Below, piece after piece: positions 16,601 through 26,152 of a stretch of DNA of 64,000 nt. Numbering within the stretch: the first letter of the stretch is position 1; each line of letters begins with the position of its first letter. The stretch comes from Afipia massiliensis (GTDB lineage Bacteria > Pseudomonadota > Alphaproteobacteria > Rhizobiales > Xanthobacteraceae): the NCBI RefSeq assembly GCF_014203115.1, contig NZ_JACHIJ010000005.1:434001-498000 (forward strand), in the 5' to 3' direction. Below the pieces are notes generated by a model. It ran no database searches. It was not told where the DNA came from and saw only the letters and a list, made by a program, of their open reading frames with translations. Position numbers and translations under genes: made by a program.

Positions 16601-18115
16601 ATGACCGTTGCAATCGAGATGGGACACACAACGGCAGGCGCCCCGGCGACTCTCGACCTTGAGGAACTGCTGGCGACTCGCCTGCTGGTGCAGGGAAATT
16701 CGGGCTCCGGAAAATCCCATCTGCTGCGCCGGCTGCTGGAACAGACTGCCCCTTGGGTGCAGCAGACCATCATCGACCCCGAAGGCGACTTCGTGACGCT
16801 GACCGACCGTTTCGGCCACCTCGTGATCGATGCCGAGGACCATACCGAGCGTGGCCTGCAGGCCGCCGGCGAACGAGCGCGCATCCATCGCGTCTCCACG
16901 GTGCTCAATCTCGAGGGGCTCGACGCAGAGAATCAGATGCGGCGCGCCGCCGCCTTTCTCGGCGGGCTTTTCGAGGTCGCGCGCGACCACTGGTACCCGA
17001 TGCTGGTGGTGGTGGATGAGGCGCAGCTCTTCGCGCCCGCAGTCGCCGGGGAGGTTTCGGACGAGGCGCGCAAACTCTCTCTCGGCGCCATGACGAACCT
17101 GATGTGCCGTGGCCGCAAACGCGGGCTTGCAGGCATCATCGCAACCCAGCGACTGGCGAAGCTCGCCAAGAACGTCGCTGCCGAGGCTTCCAATTTCCTC
17201 ATGGGCCGAACCTTCCTGGATATCGACATGGCGCGCGCCGCCGACCTTCTGGGCATGGAGCGGCGACAGGCAGACGCCTTCCGGGATCTGGAGCGCGGGC
17301 AATTCATGGCGCTGGGCCCGGCCCTCTCCCGCCGCCCCTTGGGACTGCGCATCGGTCCAACGGATACCCAGCCGCGCAATGCGACTCCGCGACTCATGCC
17401 GCTGCCGGAAGCGACGCTGGAAGACGCGCGCGCCATTATTCTGGCAGCTCCGCCGCCTGAGAATATCCGGCCCCAGCGTCGCCCGTCCTCGCCAGACCTC
17501 CTCGGTCAGCTCATGGCGGCGAAGTCCGCGGCGCTGGAGATTCGTCCCGAAGCGGTGGAGCAGCCACTCAGCGCTGAAGAACTGGCGGAACGGCGAGAGC
17601 GCGTGGACAGTATTTTGCGCGCCGTGCTTGCGGAACCGGACGCAGGATTCCGTGCCATCGGCGTCCTCTATCAGGAATTCGTGGTCCGCTGCCGAATAGC
17701 GGGCCTCGGTTTGGCCGTGCCGGACCTGACTGACTTCCGCCGCATGCTGACGCACGCCCGCGCAGGGCTCGGCTCCGATATGGCGGAGGACGACGCGTGG
17801 CAGGATGTCTCCGTCCGCGCCTCCATTCTGCCTGAGGATATGCAGGGTGTCTTCATGATGATCGCCCGCGCCGCGAAGGAGGGTTGGCCCTGCCCGAACG
17901 ATGCGGCGATTGCCCGCGCCTATGGCTCGCACTCGTTGCGCCGTGCACGGCGTCTGCTGACCTACATCGAGGAGCAGGGCCTCATCGTTTGCCAGCTTGA
18001 CGGGGCTGGCCGACGGATCGTGACGCTTGTCGAACTGGCTTGGGCAACGGCACCGGGCGACCCCAATGCCGAGGAACTAGCGGCGGAGCAAGGCTGCAGC
18101 AACTCGTCTCTATGA
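16601..18115 (+). CDS. HerA-like (DUF87) ATP-binding protein
   Basis: A 504-residue ATPase of the HerA/FtsK type. Walker A GNSGSGKS is at residues 32-39, IIDPEGD is at the start of the DUF87 core, Walker B MLVVVDEAQLF follows, then a sensor-like GIIATQRLAKLAK with an arginine-rich MCRGRKRG. The C-terminal part (after about residue 290) is helical with a winged-helix look (IARAYGSHSLRRARRLLTYIEEQGLI). A TTG at 16589 is in frame, but the ATG is preferred. No NurA-like nuclease is adjacent. The gene sits alone, opposite in strand, between the thiolase and enoyl-CoA hydratase genes, and is probably unrelated to that pathway. Its partner is unknown. Confidence 0.85.
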   Translation: MTVAIEMGHTTAGAPATLDLEELLATRLLVQGNSGSGKSHLLRRLLEQTAPWVQQTIIDPEGDFVTLTDRFGHLVIDAEDHTERGLQAAGERARIHRVSTVLNLEGLDAENQMRRAAAFLGGLFEVARDHWYPMLVVVDEAQLFAPAVAGEVSDEARKLSLGAMTNLMCRGRKRGLAGIIATQRLAKLAKNVAAEASNFLMGRTFLDIDMARAADLLGMERRQADAFRDLERGQFMALGPALSRRPLGLRIGPTDTQPRNATPRLMPLPEATLEDARAIILAAPPPENIRPQRRPSSPDLLGQLMAAKSAALEIRPEAVEQPLSAEELAERRERVDSILRAVLAEPDAGFRAIGVLYQEFVVRCRIAGLGLAVPDLTDFRRMLTHARAGLGSDMAEDDAWQDVSVRASILPEDMQGVFMMIARAAKEGWPCPNDAAIARAYGSHSLRRARRLLTYIEEQGLIVCQLDGAGRRIVTLVELAWATAPGDPNAEELAAEQGCSNSSL

Positions 18116-18230
18116 TGCGCCGGCCGAGCGGCGCACAGACACGCCGGCGCGTTTACCGATCTATCGAATTGCGCAGAAGCCTACCTGAAGACCTTGCTGA
18201 TGGCGCGGACACCATCAGCACCAGGAAGAT

Positions 18231-19031
18231 TTACCGGCCTTTAAAGCGGGGCTTGCGCCGCTCAAAGAATGCATCGACACCCTCTTTATGGTCTGCAGTC
18301 ATGTTCGTGAGCGCGAACTGATCTGCATCCATATGACTGGCAAGATCATCCAAGGCATGAGCGAGACGGTTCACGGTCAGCTTGGTCATCATGACCGAAA
18401 GCGGCGGTTGCTCGGCAATTTTTGTTGCAAGTTCCATTGCGGCCGCGAAGGCGTCAGCCTCAACCACCTTTTCTACTAACCCCCATTCAAACGCTTGATC
18501 GGCAGAAATGCGATCGTTCGCGAGAATGACGGCCTGCTTGGTTCGAGCCGGTCCAATCAGATGCAGCATTCGCGGGATGCTTTGCCAGCTCATGCTCATG
18601 CCGAGTGCGACTTCGGGAACGCGCATGTGAGCGCCGCGAGCCATCACGCGGAAATCGAGTGCCACTGCAAGAGCGACGCCGCCGCCGATACAAAACCCTT
18701 CTATCGCACAAATCGTGATTTGTTCCATTTCCTGCCACGCGCGCGCAAGACGCGGACCCGACTTGAGTTGTCTCCGCCATGCGCCGATGTCCGTGGCGGG
18801 ATCTCGTTCTCTGCCCTCTTTCAAATCGAACCCAGCAGAAAATGCCGTGTCCGTGCCAGTCAGGACAACAACCGACGTTTCGTGATCATCTTCGAAACTG
18901 CGCGCGGCCTCCGTAAGTTGCCGCATGGCGTCCCGCGAAAGCGCGTTGACTCCATCTTGACGGTCGAAACGGACGACTGCAACGCGTCCTTCGGGGCCAA
19001 GCCCCTTCTCAATCGATACAAAATTGTTCAC
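18231..19031 (-). CDS. enoyl-CoA hydratase/isomerase family protein
   Basis: Crotonase-fold protein of 266 residues. The CoA-binding oxyanion-hole region is AFSAGFDLKEGR, and IEGFCIGGGVALAVALD follows. The first catalytic Glu of classical hydratases (GGGCELA) is absent (GGGVALA), while the second is kept in RVPEVALG. The usual PGAGGTQRL loop is replaced by SMSWQSIPRM, a version seen in a recognisable subgroup. It may hydrate or isomerise an unsaturated CoA ester. It is the last gene of the minus-strand series from the PaiB-like gene at 22.6 kb. Confidence 0.85.
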   Translation of the reverse strand: MNNFVSIEKGLGPEGRVAVVRFDRQDGVNALSRDAMRQLTEAARSFEDDHETSVVVLTGTDTAFSAGFDLKEGRERDPATDIGAWRRQLKSGPRLARAWQEMEQITICAIEGFCIGGGVALAVALDFRVMARGAHMRVPEVALGMSMSWQSIPRMLHLIGPARTKQAVILANDRISADQAFEWGLVEKVVEADAFAAAMELATKIAEQPPLSVMMTKLTVNRLAHALDDLASHMDADQFALTNMTADHKEGVDAFFERRKPRFKGR

Positions 19032-19260
19032 TGAAGCTCCATTCCTTGACCGACCCCACCGAGTGGTCCGAATGGCATGTTAGTTTAGGGATTGTATTCT
19101 GACTATCTCCTTTGGTGCTGGCCAGACGAGCGTCTCGGGTGTTGCCAGTGGTCGACATCCCGGAGGTGTGTAGACGCATCGTGTTGCAGTGGCGGCGCCA
19201 GTTTTCGATCACAGTCTATGCCATCTTCAATGTGTAGAATATCTCGTCATTCAGCCAGCG

Positions 19261-19642
19261 CTATTCGAGCGGCCGACTGTGAAAAACCTTGTTGACGATC
19301 TGCCAGCGTCCGTCCGCTTTCAACAGGCTGAGATGATCGGTAAAAAACCGTCCGGGCACCGCGCAGGTCAGCGTGACATTCGCGCAGTTCGGGGCGCTTT
19401 CCTCTACGCGGACAATACGCTCCAACTCGCGGCCGAAATTCTGGCTCTTGGGTGAAGCGCGCCCCTCCACCAACTTGCACCAGTCTTCCAGCGGCAGGTC
19501 CGATACCTTGCCATCCGCAAGCGAGTGCAAATGGCTTACTTCATGGAAAGTCTGCCGGAGCTTTTTTGGTGTCGCCTTCGTACAGGCCGTCAAGATACGT
19601 CTGGACGGTCAACAGAACGTCCTGAATGTTGGATATGCCCAT
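19261..19642 (-). pseudogene. SnoaL/NTF2-like (lumazine-binding-2 type) protein, frameshifted
   Basis: The 5' part from the ATG at 19642 (AGGA 7 bases upstream) reads MGISNIQDVLLTVQTYLDGL, then YEGDTKK. The 3' part in another frame continues LRQTFHEVSHLHS through FFTDHLSLLKADGRWQIVNKVF. Both halves fit one NTF2-like protein of about 126 residues. The shift falls in a run of six A (T on the plus strand, 19562-19567); five would restore the frame. This is a real frameshift mutation, programmed slippage or a sequence error. The family often accompanies catabolic genes. It sits between the binding-protein gene and the hydratase gene. Confidence 0.7.
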
Positions 19643-19738
19643 AATGTTTTCCTGCGGTAGCTGGCTTGTCTGGATTGAGGCGGGAGGCTGCCTGCAAAGA
19701 GCATGGCTGATCAAGCCTCCCGTTGCAATTTTCTTTGC

Positions 19739-20968
19739 TTACTTTTTCAGCAACGCGCAGGTGCTGCTGGAAAGGGGCATGAAGGCCTGATCGGCCGGAG
19801 TCGTACCGACGAGTTTGTACAGATCCCATGGTCCCTTCGATTCCGATGGCTTCTTGACCTCGAAGAGATAAGCCGGATGAATCTTGCGGCCATTAGGCTC
19901 GATCGCTCCTTCACCGAACAGCGGATCATTTGTCTTGAGCTCCTTCATCTTCGCGACAACCTTGACGCCGTCGTGCGGGTTAGCACCCAGCGCCTCGAGC
20001 GTTTTGAAGTAATGGATCAGTCCGCCGTACACGCCGGCGTGTGTCATGGTCGGGGGAGACTTGTTCTTCATGCGCTCAGCGAAACGCTTGGAGAACGCAC
20101 GGGTCTTGTCGTTCAAGTCCCAATAGAAGGTCTCGGTAAGATTGAGTCCCTGCGCAGTCTCCAGCCCGATCGCCTTAACGTCGGTGATGAACAAAAGCAT
20201 CGCCGCAAGTTTCTGTCCGCCTTTTGTAATCCCGAATTCGGCCGCCTGCTTGATTGCATTGGTCGTGTCACCGCCCGCGTTCGCAAGTCCAATGATCTTT
20301 GCTTTTGATGCTTGAGCCTGGAGCAGGAAGGACGAAAAATCGGATGTATTGAGCGGATGCTTGACGCCTCCCGCAACCTTGCCGCCCGATTTCTTGATGA
20401 CGGACGAAGCATCGCGCTCCAGAGCCGCACCGAAAGCATAGTCTGCGGTCAAAAAGAACCAGCTATCGCTCCCGGCCTTGACCAGCGCCTGCCCCGTACT
20501 GTTGGCCAGCATATAGGTATCGTAGGTCCAGTGAACGGTGTTCGGAGAACACTGCGCATTCGTCAGGTCCGTACTTGCAGCACCCGAATTCAGATGAATG
20601 GCGTTTTTCTCCCGCACAAGATTGTTGACGGCGAGTGCAACGCTCGAATTATTGATATCCGCAATAACATCGACCTTGTCGACGTCGATCCAGCTTCGCG
20701 CGAGATTGACGCCGACATCCGGCTTGTTCTGATGATCGCCGGAAACAACGTCAATCTTCCAGCCTTTGGCGCGAAGCCCGGAATCCTCGGCCGCCATCTC
20801 GGCGGCGAGCGTCGAACCTGCACCACCCAGGTCCTGATAAAGTCCGGATTGATCGGTCAACACACCGACCTTGACGGTCTTGTCTTGCGCCGATGCGTGG
20901 AACGAACCGGCCAATGCGAAGGCTGTACTCGTGACGATTGTAGCGATGTGACGGACGATTAGCTTCAT
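19739..20968 (-). CDS. orphan LivJ-type ABC substrate-binding protein (copy 2 of 3 related)
   Basis: Periplasmic binding protein of 409 residues with a Sec signal ending near FHASAQ and a mature start TVKVGVLTDQSGLYQDLGG. AGGAGG lies 7 bases before the ATG. It shares long stretches with the proteins at 8867 and 35646 (GDHQNKPD, HPLNTSDFSSFLLQAQ, LANAGGDT). No permease is adjacent. It lies behind a hydrolase gene on the same strand, in the presumed operon paiB-like, hydrolase, binding protein, NTF2-like, hydratase. Confidence 0.9.
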   Translation of the reverse strand: MKLIVRHIATIVTSTAFALAGSFHASAQDKTVKVGVLTDQSGLYQDLGGAGSTLAAEMAAEDSGLRAKGWKIDVVSGDHQNKPDVGVNLARSWIDVDKVDVIADINNSSVALAVNNLVREKNAIHLNSGAASTDLTNAQCSPNTVHWTYDTYMLANSTGQALVKAGSDSWFFLTADYAFGAALERDASSVIKKSGGKVAGGVKHPLNTSDFSSFLLQAQASKAKIIGLANAGGDTTNAIKQAAEFGITKGGQKLAAMLLFITDVKAIGLETAQGLNLTETFYWDLNDKTRAFSKRFAERMKNKSPPTMTHAGVYGGLIHYFKTLEALGANPHDGVKVVAKMKELKTNDPLFGEGAIEPNGRKIHPAYLFEVKKPSESKGPWDLYKLVGTTPADQAFMPLSSSTCALLKK

Positions 20969-21037
20969 GTCATCCTCCTCCGGGTTACGATTTGTTTTGT
21001 TTTCCTCGGCGGCCGAGGCTTGCGATGAACTCGCCGT

Positions 21038-21910
21038 CTAGGTACGCACCATCCGCAACGTTGCGGCCCATAGCTCGCTGGATGGGTCGGCGAGACGGTC
21101 GATCATGTCGAAGTGATGCCCGCCGTTTTGCTTCACGATGGAGCAGTCGAGTCCGGCTCCGCGCCATGCGTGCGCGAAATCATCCTGCTGCCGGTGGAAT
21201 TCGGCCGATTCCGCGCCGCCCACCGACAGGATCAGGGGTGCGGATGTCTTCGGCAAATGGAGGATCGGACTGTTGCGTTCGGCGGTCGTTTCGTCGAGGC
21301 CGATTTCCTTGTTGAGATAGCAAAGCCTGATGGCCTCAAGATCGTACAGGCCGCTGAGCGCGCAACCGCCTTTGACGGTGTCGGTCGGCAATCCAAATTC
21401 CCGCCAGTCGGTCATAAGAGCCATCACCGTCAGATGGCCGCCGGCCGAGCTTCCCGACACGTAGATCTTGTCAGATGCGTAGCCGTAGTTCGCACTGTTC
21501 TTGTGAAGAAACGCGATGGCCGTCCTGACGTCTGCAACAATGTCATCCATCGTCACATGGGGCGCGAGACGGTAATTGATAACGGCAAGATTGATGCCGT
21601 GCGCAACATAGGTCTCGGCTACGTAGCTGAATTCTGATTTGTCCTGCGCGCGCCAATAGCCGCCGTGAATGAACACGAGCAACGGTGCTCCTGGCTTCTC
21701 GGTCAGGAAAAGATCCAGTTTCTGCAGCGGCTGGGAACCGAACGGAACGTTGATTTTGGCGCGGCTCGCCAAAGCATGACGTACTCGCTCGCTCTCCGCC
21801 CCCCACCTGCGCGAAATTTCAGGATGATCGGGAATCTGGGCGCGAATGTTGTATTGGGCGTCCAAACTTGCCTGATCAAGTCCTCGATAGACCTGTGTCT
21901 TTGCGTCCAT
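21038..21910 (-). CDS. alpha/beta hydrolase (kynurenine-formamidase / BD-FAE-like)
   Basis: Esterase or amidase of 290 residues. Oxyanion motif FIHGGYWRA, nucleophile Ser in GSSAGGH, and a C-terminal His in GGHHFDMIDRL fit the alpha/beta hydrolase 3 family, where HGGYW is typical of formamidase-like members. The ATG at 21910 follows GAGGA by 5 bases; that ribosome site lies in the last codons of the upstream gene, so the two are coupled. An earlier ATG at 21922 is less likely. It could open a lactone or cleave an ester or amide before uptake into the CoA pathway. Substrate unknown. Confidence 0.85.
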   Translation of the reverse strand: MDAKTQVYRGLDQASLDAQYNIRAQIPDHPEISRRWGAESERVRHALASRAKINVPFGSQPLQKLDLFLTEKPGAPLLVFIHGGYWRAQDKSEFSYVAETYVAHGINLAVINYRLAPHVTMDDIVADVRTAIAFLHKNSANYGYASDKIYVSGSSAGGHLTVMALMTDWREFGLPTDTVKGGCALSGLYDLEAIRLCYLNKEIGLDETTAERNSPILHLPKTSAPLILSVGGAESAEFHRQQDDFAHAWRGAGLDCSIVKQNGGHHFDMIDRLADPSSELWAATLRMVRT

Positions 21911-21911
21911 G

Positions 21912-22589
21912 TCATTCCTCATTTTGGGTGGCGTTTACGACGGGTGAGTTCTGCTCGGCGCCTGCTGCACGCCGGTCTTGGAACGAGAAGCGTTCCATCA
22001 ATTGGCTGACCAGACGCTGCGAAAGGCTGCCGTCCTGCAAAGCGCGATAAACCCTGCGGCGATCATCAGGTCCGTTCTGCTGGGCGAGCCTGAGCTGAGT
22101 CTGGATATCCGTGATGTCGACGTGAAAGCCGACAATCCCGGGGAGCAACTGATCGATGTAGGGAGCGACGCTTTCCGGCGTCCAGGCCGATGACGGCGGG
22201 TCCATGTCCTTCGACAAGCGAACGACCATGTCGCGCATGGCACCGGAATCGAGAACCAGTCTCGACGTTCCGCGAACGTGCACGCTGACGTAGAGCCAGG
22301 TCGGTGCACGCGGATGCGTGCCATACCAGCTCGGCGAGACGTAAGTATGCGGGCCCAGAAAGGTTACGAGCACCTCGCGCCCGCCATCGAGACTTTTCCA
22401 TTGCGGATTCGCACGCGCGCAATGTCCGACCAGACGGCCGAGCTGGCCTTCCTCGCGATCGATCATGAAAGGCAGGTGGCTCGCTTCAATACTTTCCGCA
22501 GCGGAGATAATGGAGCCGAGCCTGATTTCCTCGATCAGCGCGTAGGCTGTCTCGCGATCTGCATTCCGAAAGGGCGCCGGGATGTACAT
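21912..22589 (-). CDS. FMN-binding split-barrel protein, PaiB family
   Basis: Protein of 225 residues with the PaiB-type N-terminus MYIPAPFR, the core WKSLDGGREVLVTFLGPHTYVSPSWY and a C-terminal QNGPDDRRRV stretch. PaiB proteins are annotated as FMN-binding negative transcriptional regulators, although many may be flavin enzymes. An in-frame GTG three codons earlier is possible, but the ATG gives the family N-terminus with AGGTGA in front. It heads the minus-strand operon and is divergent from the AraC-type regulator. Confidence 0.85.
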   Translation of the reverse strand: MYIPAPFRNADRETAYALIEEIRLGSIISAAESIEASHLPFMIDREEGQLGRLVGHCARANPQWKSLDGGREVLVTFLGPHTYVSPSWYGTHPRAPTWLYVSVHVRGTSRLVLDSGAMRDMVVRLSKDMDPPSSAWTPESVAPYIDQLLPGIVGFHVDITDIQTQLRLAQQNGPDDRRRVYRALQDGSLSQRLVSQLMERFSFQDRRAAGAEQNSPVVNATQNEE

Positions 22590-22693
22590 GCCGTTCACCT
22601 GGCCTCAGGTCAGAGCTTGAATTCCGAGGAGGCTAGGCGTGGTTGCGGCGGCCTGCTATCTTGAGAGGGTCAAAGAATCTATGGATCGGGCCA

Positions 22694-23455
22694 ATGGCGA
22701 GAAGCCGAAGAGCGGTCGATTATCAGGATGTGCCTCGTCCCGTAGCCGCCATGGCGGACGAGTATCCTGCGGGTCATGCGACCGTTCTCCATTCGCACCG
22801 CAGGTCGCAACTTTTCTACGGCTCATCCGGCGTGGCGCGTGTCGCGACCAGGGACGGAACGTGGGTTGCGCCTCCGCTCCGCGCGATCTGGGTGCCGGGC
22901 GGAATTGAACACCAGGTGGTTTGTCGCGGCCCGGTTTCGTTTCGCACGCTTTACATCGAGCCCGATGCAAGCCCGCAGTTGCCAAAGGCATGCCGCGTCA
23001 TGGAGGTGTCCGACCTTCTGCGATCGCTTATCATCGAGTCAGTCGAAGTCCCGCTGGATTACGACGTCACCGGGCGTGACGGCTGCCTGATGCAGCTCAT
23101 CCTGCATGAAATCGGAATAGCGCCTGTAAGCCCGCTATACATACGGATGCCGCAGTCTCGGCCCTTGCGACGGATGTGCGAGGCAATTCTCCGCGATCCG
23201 TCAACGCGAGCGGACCTCGACGACTGGGCAGCGAAGACAGGCATGAGCCGCAGGACCCTGACACGTCACTTTCGGCTGGAAACAGGCATCAGCATCGCGA
23301 CCTGGATCAAGCAGGCGCGACTGGTGGAGGCCATGTCGCTCATGGCAGAAGGCGCTTCAGTCACAACTGTCGCCTTCGAAGTTGGCTATGAAAGTTCAAG
23401 CGCGTTCGGAGCGATGTTCCGCAAAACGTTCGGATGCTCGCCCACGAGGTATTAG
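22694..23455 (+). CDS. AraC-family transcriptional regulator with cupin sensor
   Basis: Regulator of 253 residues. The N-terminal cupin-like sensor (HATVLHSHRRSQLFYG, then WVPGGIEHQV) spans about residues 20-95, and a C-terminal pair of helix-turn-helices (DDWAAKTGMSRRTLTRHF and VTTVAFEVGYESSSAFGAMF) ends with GCSPTRY. A frame extension to a TTG at 22643 is not supported. It is divergent from the PaiB-like/hydrolase/binding-protein operon across about 100 bases and is the natural candidate to control it. The stop lies about 45 bases from the end of the convergent TonB receptor gene. Confidence 0.88.
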   Translation: MARSRRAVDYQDVPRPVAAMADEYPAGHATVLHSHRRSQLFYGSSGVARVATRDGTWVAPPLRAIWVPGGIEHQVVCRGPVSFRTLYIEPDASPQLPKACRVMEVSDLLRSLIIESVEVPLDYDVTGRDGCLMQLILHEIGIAPVSPLYIRMPQSRPLRRMCEAILRDPSTRADLDDWAAKTGMSRRTLTRHFRLETGISIATWIKQARLVEAMSLMAEGASVTTVAFEVGYESSSAFGAMFRKTFGCSPTRY

Positions 23456-23500
23456 CTCGTGCGCCTTGAAGATTGCTCGATCGGAATGTCGCGCTACAGA

Positions 23501-26086
23501 TCAAAACTTCACAGTCGCGCCAAGCCGCATCATTCTCCCCGGCGCCGGAACGAGCGCGGTCGCGATGGCGTCAAGATAATAGCGATCGAAAACGTTCTCG
23601 ATGCTGAGATTGAACGACACCATGTCGTCAACCTTGTAGCTCGCGAACAGATCGTACACCTGGTAGGGATTCCAATCGGAATCCACCGTGCTGCTTGACC
23701 GGTCTTTCCGCCCCACTGCACGTGGGCCGGCGAATGTCATGCGTCCACCGACAACCAGCTTCTGATCCAGCCAGCGCGTTCCGACCGTGAGCGCGCCGGC
23801 GTATTTCGGCGGAATGTAATTGGAGAAGTAGTCCGCGCCGCTGGTAAAATTGGCGCACGGAACGTTTCTGAAATTACTTTTCGGATTACAGAAATCCACG
23901 TTGGTGTAATAGTTGTAGTTACCTTCGATGAAGACTCCGCCTGCATCATATGCTCCGGACAGTTCAATTCCGTCAAAATGAGCTGACGGGATGTTGCCGA
24001 ATACACGCTCCGTGGTGGGAAGGCCGATTAAAGAGCCGTACTCCCGCATGATGTAATCTTCGTAATTGTTGTCAAAGAATGCCAGCTTGGCGCGGAACTT
24101 GTCGCCACTCCGGAATATCCCGTCGCGCATGAAATTGACGCCGTACTCATAGTTCTTGGAAGTTTCGGGACGCAGGCGCGGATTCGGGACCAGAAGGAAG
24201 GGCATGTTGAGAAGCGTCTCGCGCACGCTCGGCGGCCGCCAACCTTCCGTATAGGTGGCGAACAGCTGAACCCCATCCCAAGGCTTGACCGTGACACCGA
24301 CGCGCGGATTCAACCGGCTGTCTTCGAGACCCTTGAGGGGATTCACGACACTGTCGTCCTGCGACTTGTAGGTTTCGTAGCGTAATCCGCCTGACAGCGT
24401 GAGCCATGATGTCAGATCCAGAGCGCTCTGGAGAAAAACGCTCCCGATCGTACGCGTGCCCATGAAATTGGAAAAACCGATGGTGCCGGGCAACCCGCGC
24501 TGATCGACCGACTCGGTCGAATACTGCCCGCCATATTTCAACGTCAGCGCACCAACAGCGGTATCAAAGCCTGAAGTGTTCCACACTTCGCCGCCCTTGG
24601 TCACCACGTCCGACAAACTGCCGAATGCCACCCACTTGTCCGTGACATCGCTCATCCACGTACTGGCGTGAAAATCGACAAGCGGATTGTCCGTCGGTTT
24701 CCAGTTATACTTCGCAGTGTAGGTGGACGCCGTGACTTCGCTCAATCCAAACTGCTGAATCCAGCCGAACCTGCTGAACGGATTGTTCGCATCGGGATAC
24801 TCCTCGCCGAACTTGCTTCTGTAGTTCACATATCCGAGTTCGACCGAGTGCCCGTCACCGAAACGCACCTTGCCCTTGAGCAACGCCGAATTGGTGTCCT
24901 GCGACGTGTTGAGCACCTCGCCGCCCGGCTTATAGCGCGACATCGGATGCATGGTTGCCCGGCCTTCGTTTGGATTCTTCAGAGCCACCATGCTGTCGCC
25001 GTTGTTGCCGGCGAAGTAGTTTCCGTTGCTGCGATGGGCAAACGCTGCAACAAGGTCGACATGCTCGGTTGCAACCGCCGCCGCCACGCTGCCCATCCGG
25101 TTCTCGGTGCTCATCAGCTCGTTGCCGCCGAATCTCTGCACCATCGTATCTACTGCCGGAGGAGCAATGGTGTTGCCTCCGAACGAGCCACGCAGCCGCG
25201 CTCCGAATGTTTTTCCGTTTTCGACAAGATCGTTCGCGTTGAGCGTACGCATGTTGACCACGCCGCCCATCGCACCGGCGCCGTAAGGACCGCCGCTTGG
25301 ACCCTTCTCGATATCGATGCCGCCGATGAACTCCGAATCGACGAAGGTGCGATTGGAATGCCCCTTGTAACCTCGATAGGTTGAGCTCGTCTGTTGCGCA
25401 CCGTCCACCAGGGTAGCAATGCGGTTCATGCCTTGCAGGCCGCGGATATTGAGATCGAGTGATTGACCGTTGCGGCTACCTGCAGAGATCACACCTGGCG
25501 TGTTGCGGAACATGTCGCCGACGGAGGTTGGCGGCAGGCGCTGAATTTGCTCCTGAGAGATATGTCCCGACGACCCCGGCGTCTGATAAGGCGCATCGGT
25601 CGATGAAACACCACCAGATACATCGACCGGGTCGAGCAGGGTCGCGCCGTTAGCCGCAGCACCAACCGAACTGCTATCGGGCCCGGAAATTGCAACGGTG
25701 CCCGAATTCGGGAAACTATAGGATAGTCCCGAGCCTTTCAGAATTTGCGCCAGCGCCTGCTCGCGCGTCGCAGAACCGGAAAATCCCGGCGATACTTTGC
25801 CGGATGCGATGGAAGCCAGATACGTGACCTGAAGTCCCGTTTGGCGGCCGAATGCGATCAGCGCTCCATTCAGCGAACCTGGAGGAATGGAATAGGCAGT
25901 CGTCTTCGGGGCAGCCTGCGCGAGCACCCTATGAGCCGAGGCAACGACACCGAAACTGATGGCTGTTGTCATCAGCAGCGCCGTGATCAACGCATTCTGC
26001 CTTTTAGTTCTGACCGGATACGTCCCCAACGCCTGCATAACAAAGCCGCCCCTATCGATCGCATCGGAGGGCGGCCGCGCCTTCAT
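23501..26086 (-). CDS. TonB-dependent outer-membrane receptor with STN signalling domain (heme/siderophore type)
   Basis: Outer-membrane receptor of about 861 residues. In order: a signal peptide (after TKRQNALITALLMTTAISFG), an STN domain (IPPGSLNGALIAFGRQTGLQVTY), a plug (TSVGDMFRNTPGV to PSGGPYGAGAMGG) and a beta-barrel ending in aromatic KF. The C-terminal part resembles hemoglobin/heme receptors. The start is uncertain: ATG 26086 is given, but ATG 26038 with AGGGG upstream gives a shorter signal peptide. The STN domain and the fecI/fecR genes upstream on the same strand indicate that ligand binding is signalled to the sigma factor, which induces this gene. Confidence 0.88.
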   Translation of the reverse strand: MKARPPSDAIDRGGFVMQALGTYPVRTKRQNALITALLMTTAISFGVVASAHRVLAQAAPKTTAYSIPPGSLNGALIAFGRQTGLQVTYLASIASGKVSPGFSGSATREQALAQILKGSGLSYSFPNSGTVAISGPDSSSVGAAANGATLLDPVDVSGGVSSTDAPYQTPGSSGHISQEQIQRLPPTSVGDMFRNTPGVISAGSRNGQSLDLNIRGLQGMNRIATLVDGAQQTSSTYRGYKGHSNRTFVDSEFIGGIDIEKGPSGGPYGAGAMGGVVNMRTLNANDLVENGKTFGARLRGSFGGNTIAPPAVDTMVQRFGGNELMSTENRMGSVAAAVATEHVDLVAAFAHRSNGNYFAGNNGDSMVALKNPNEGRATMHPMSRYKPGGEVLNTSQDTNSALLKGKVRFGDGHSVELGYVNYRSKFGEEYPDANNPFSRFGWIQQFGLSEVTASTYTAKYNWKPTDNPLVDFHASTWMSDVTDKWVAFGSLSDVVTKGGEVWNTSGFDTAVGALTLKYGGQYSTESVDQRGLPGTIGFSNFMGTRTIGSVFLQSALDLTSWLTLSGGLRYETYKSQDDSVVNPLKGLEDSRLNPRVGVTVKPWDGVQLFATYTEGWRPPSVRETLLNMPFLLVPNPRLRPETSKNYEYGVNFMRDGIFRSGDKFRAKLAFFDNNYEDYIMREYGSLIGLPTTERVFGNIPSAHFDGIELSGAYDAGGVFIEGNYNYYTNVDFCNPKSNFRNVPCANFTSGADYFSNYIPPKYAGALTVGTRWLDQKLVVGGRMTFAGPRAVGRKDRSSSTVDSDWNPYQVYDLFASYKVDDMVSFNLSIENVFDRYYLDAIATALVPAPGRMMRLGATVKF

Positions 26087-26152
26087 GTCATTCGTGTTGC
26101 CCTGTTCCTGATACAAACGGGGCTTCGACTTTTTCTCTGCTTTAGATGTCTT

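Noticed and set aside
16556-17932. A 458-codon open frame on the minus strand opposite the HerA-like gene
   Set aside because: It is the antisense of a gene with clear ATPase motifs, has low-complexity Arg/His-rich translation and no ribosome site.
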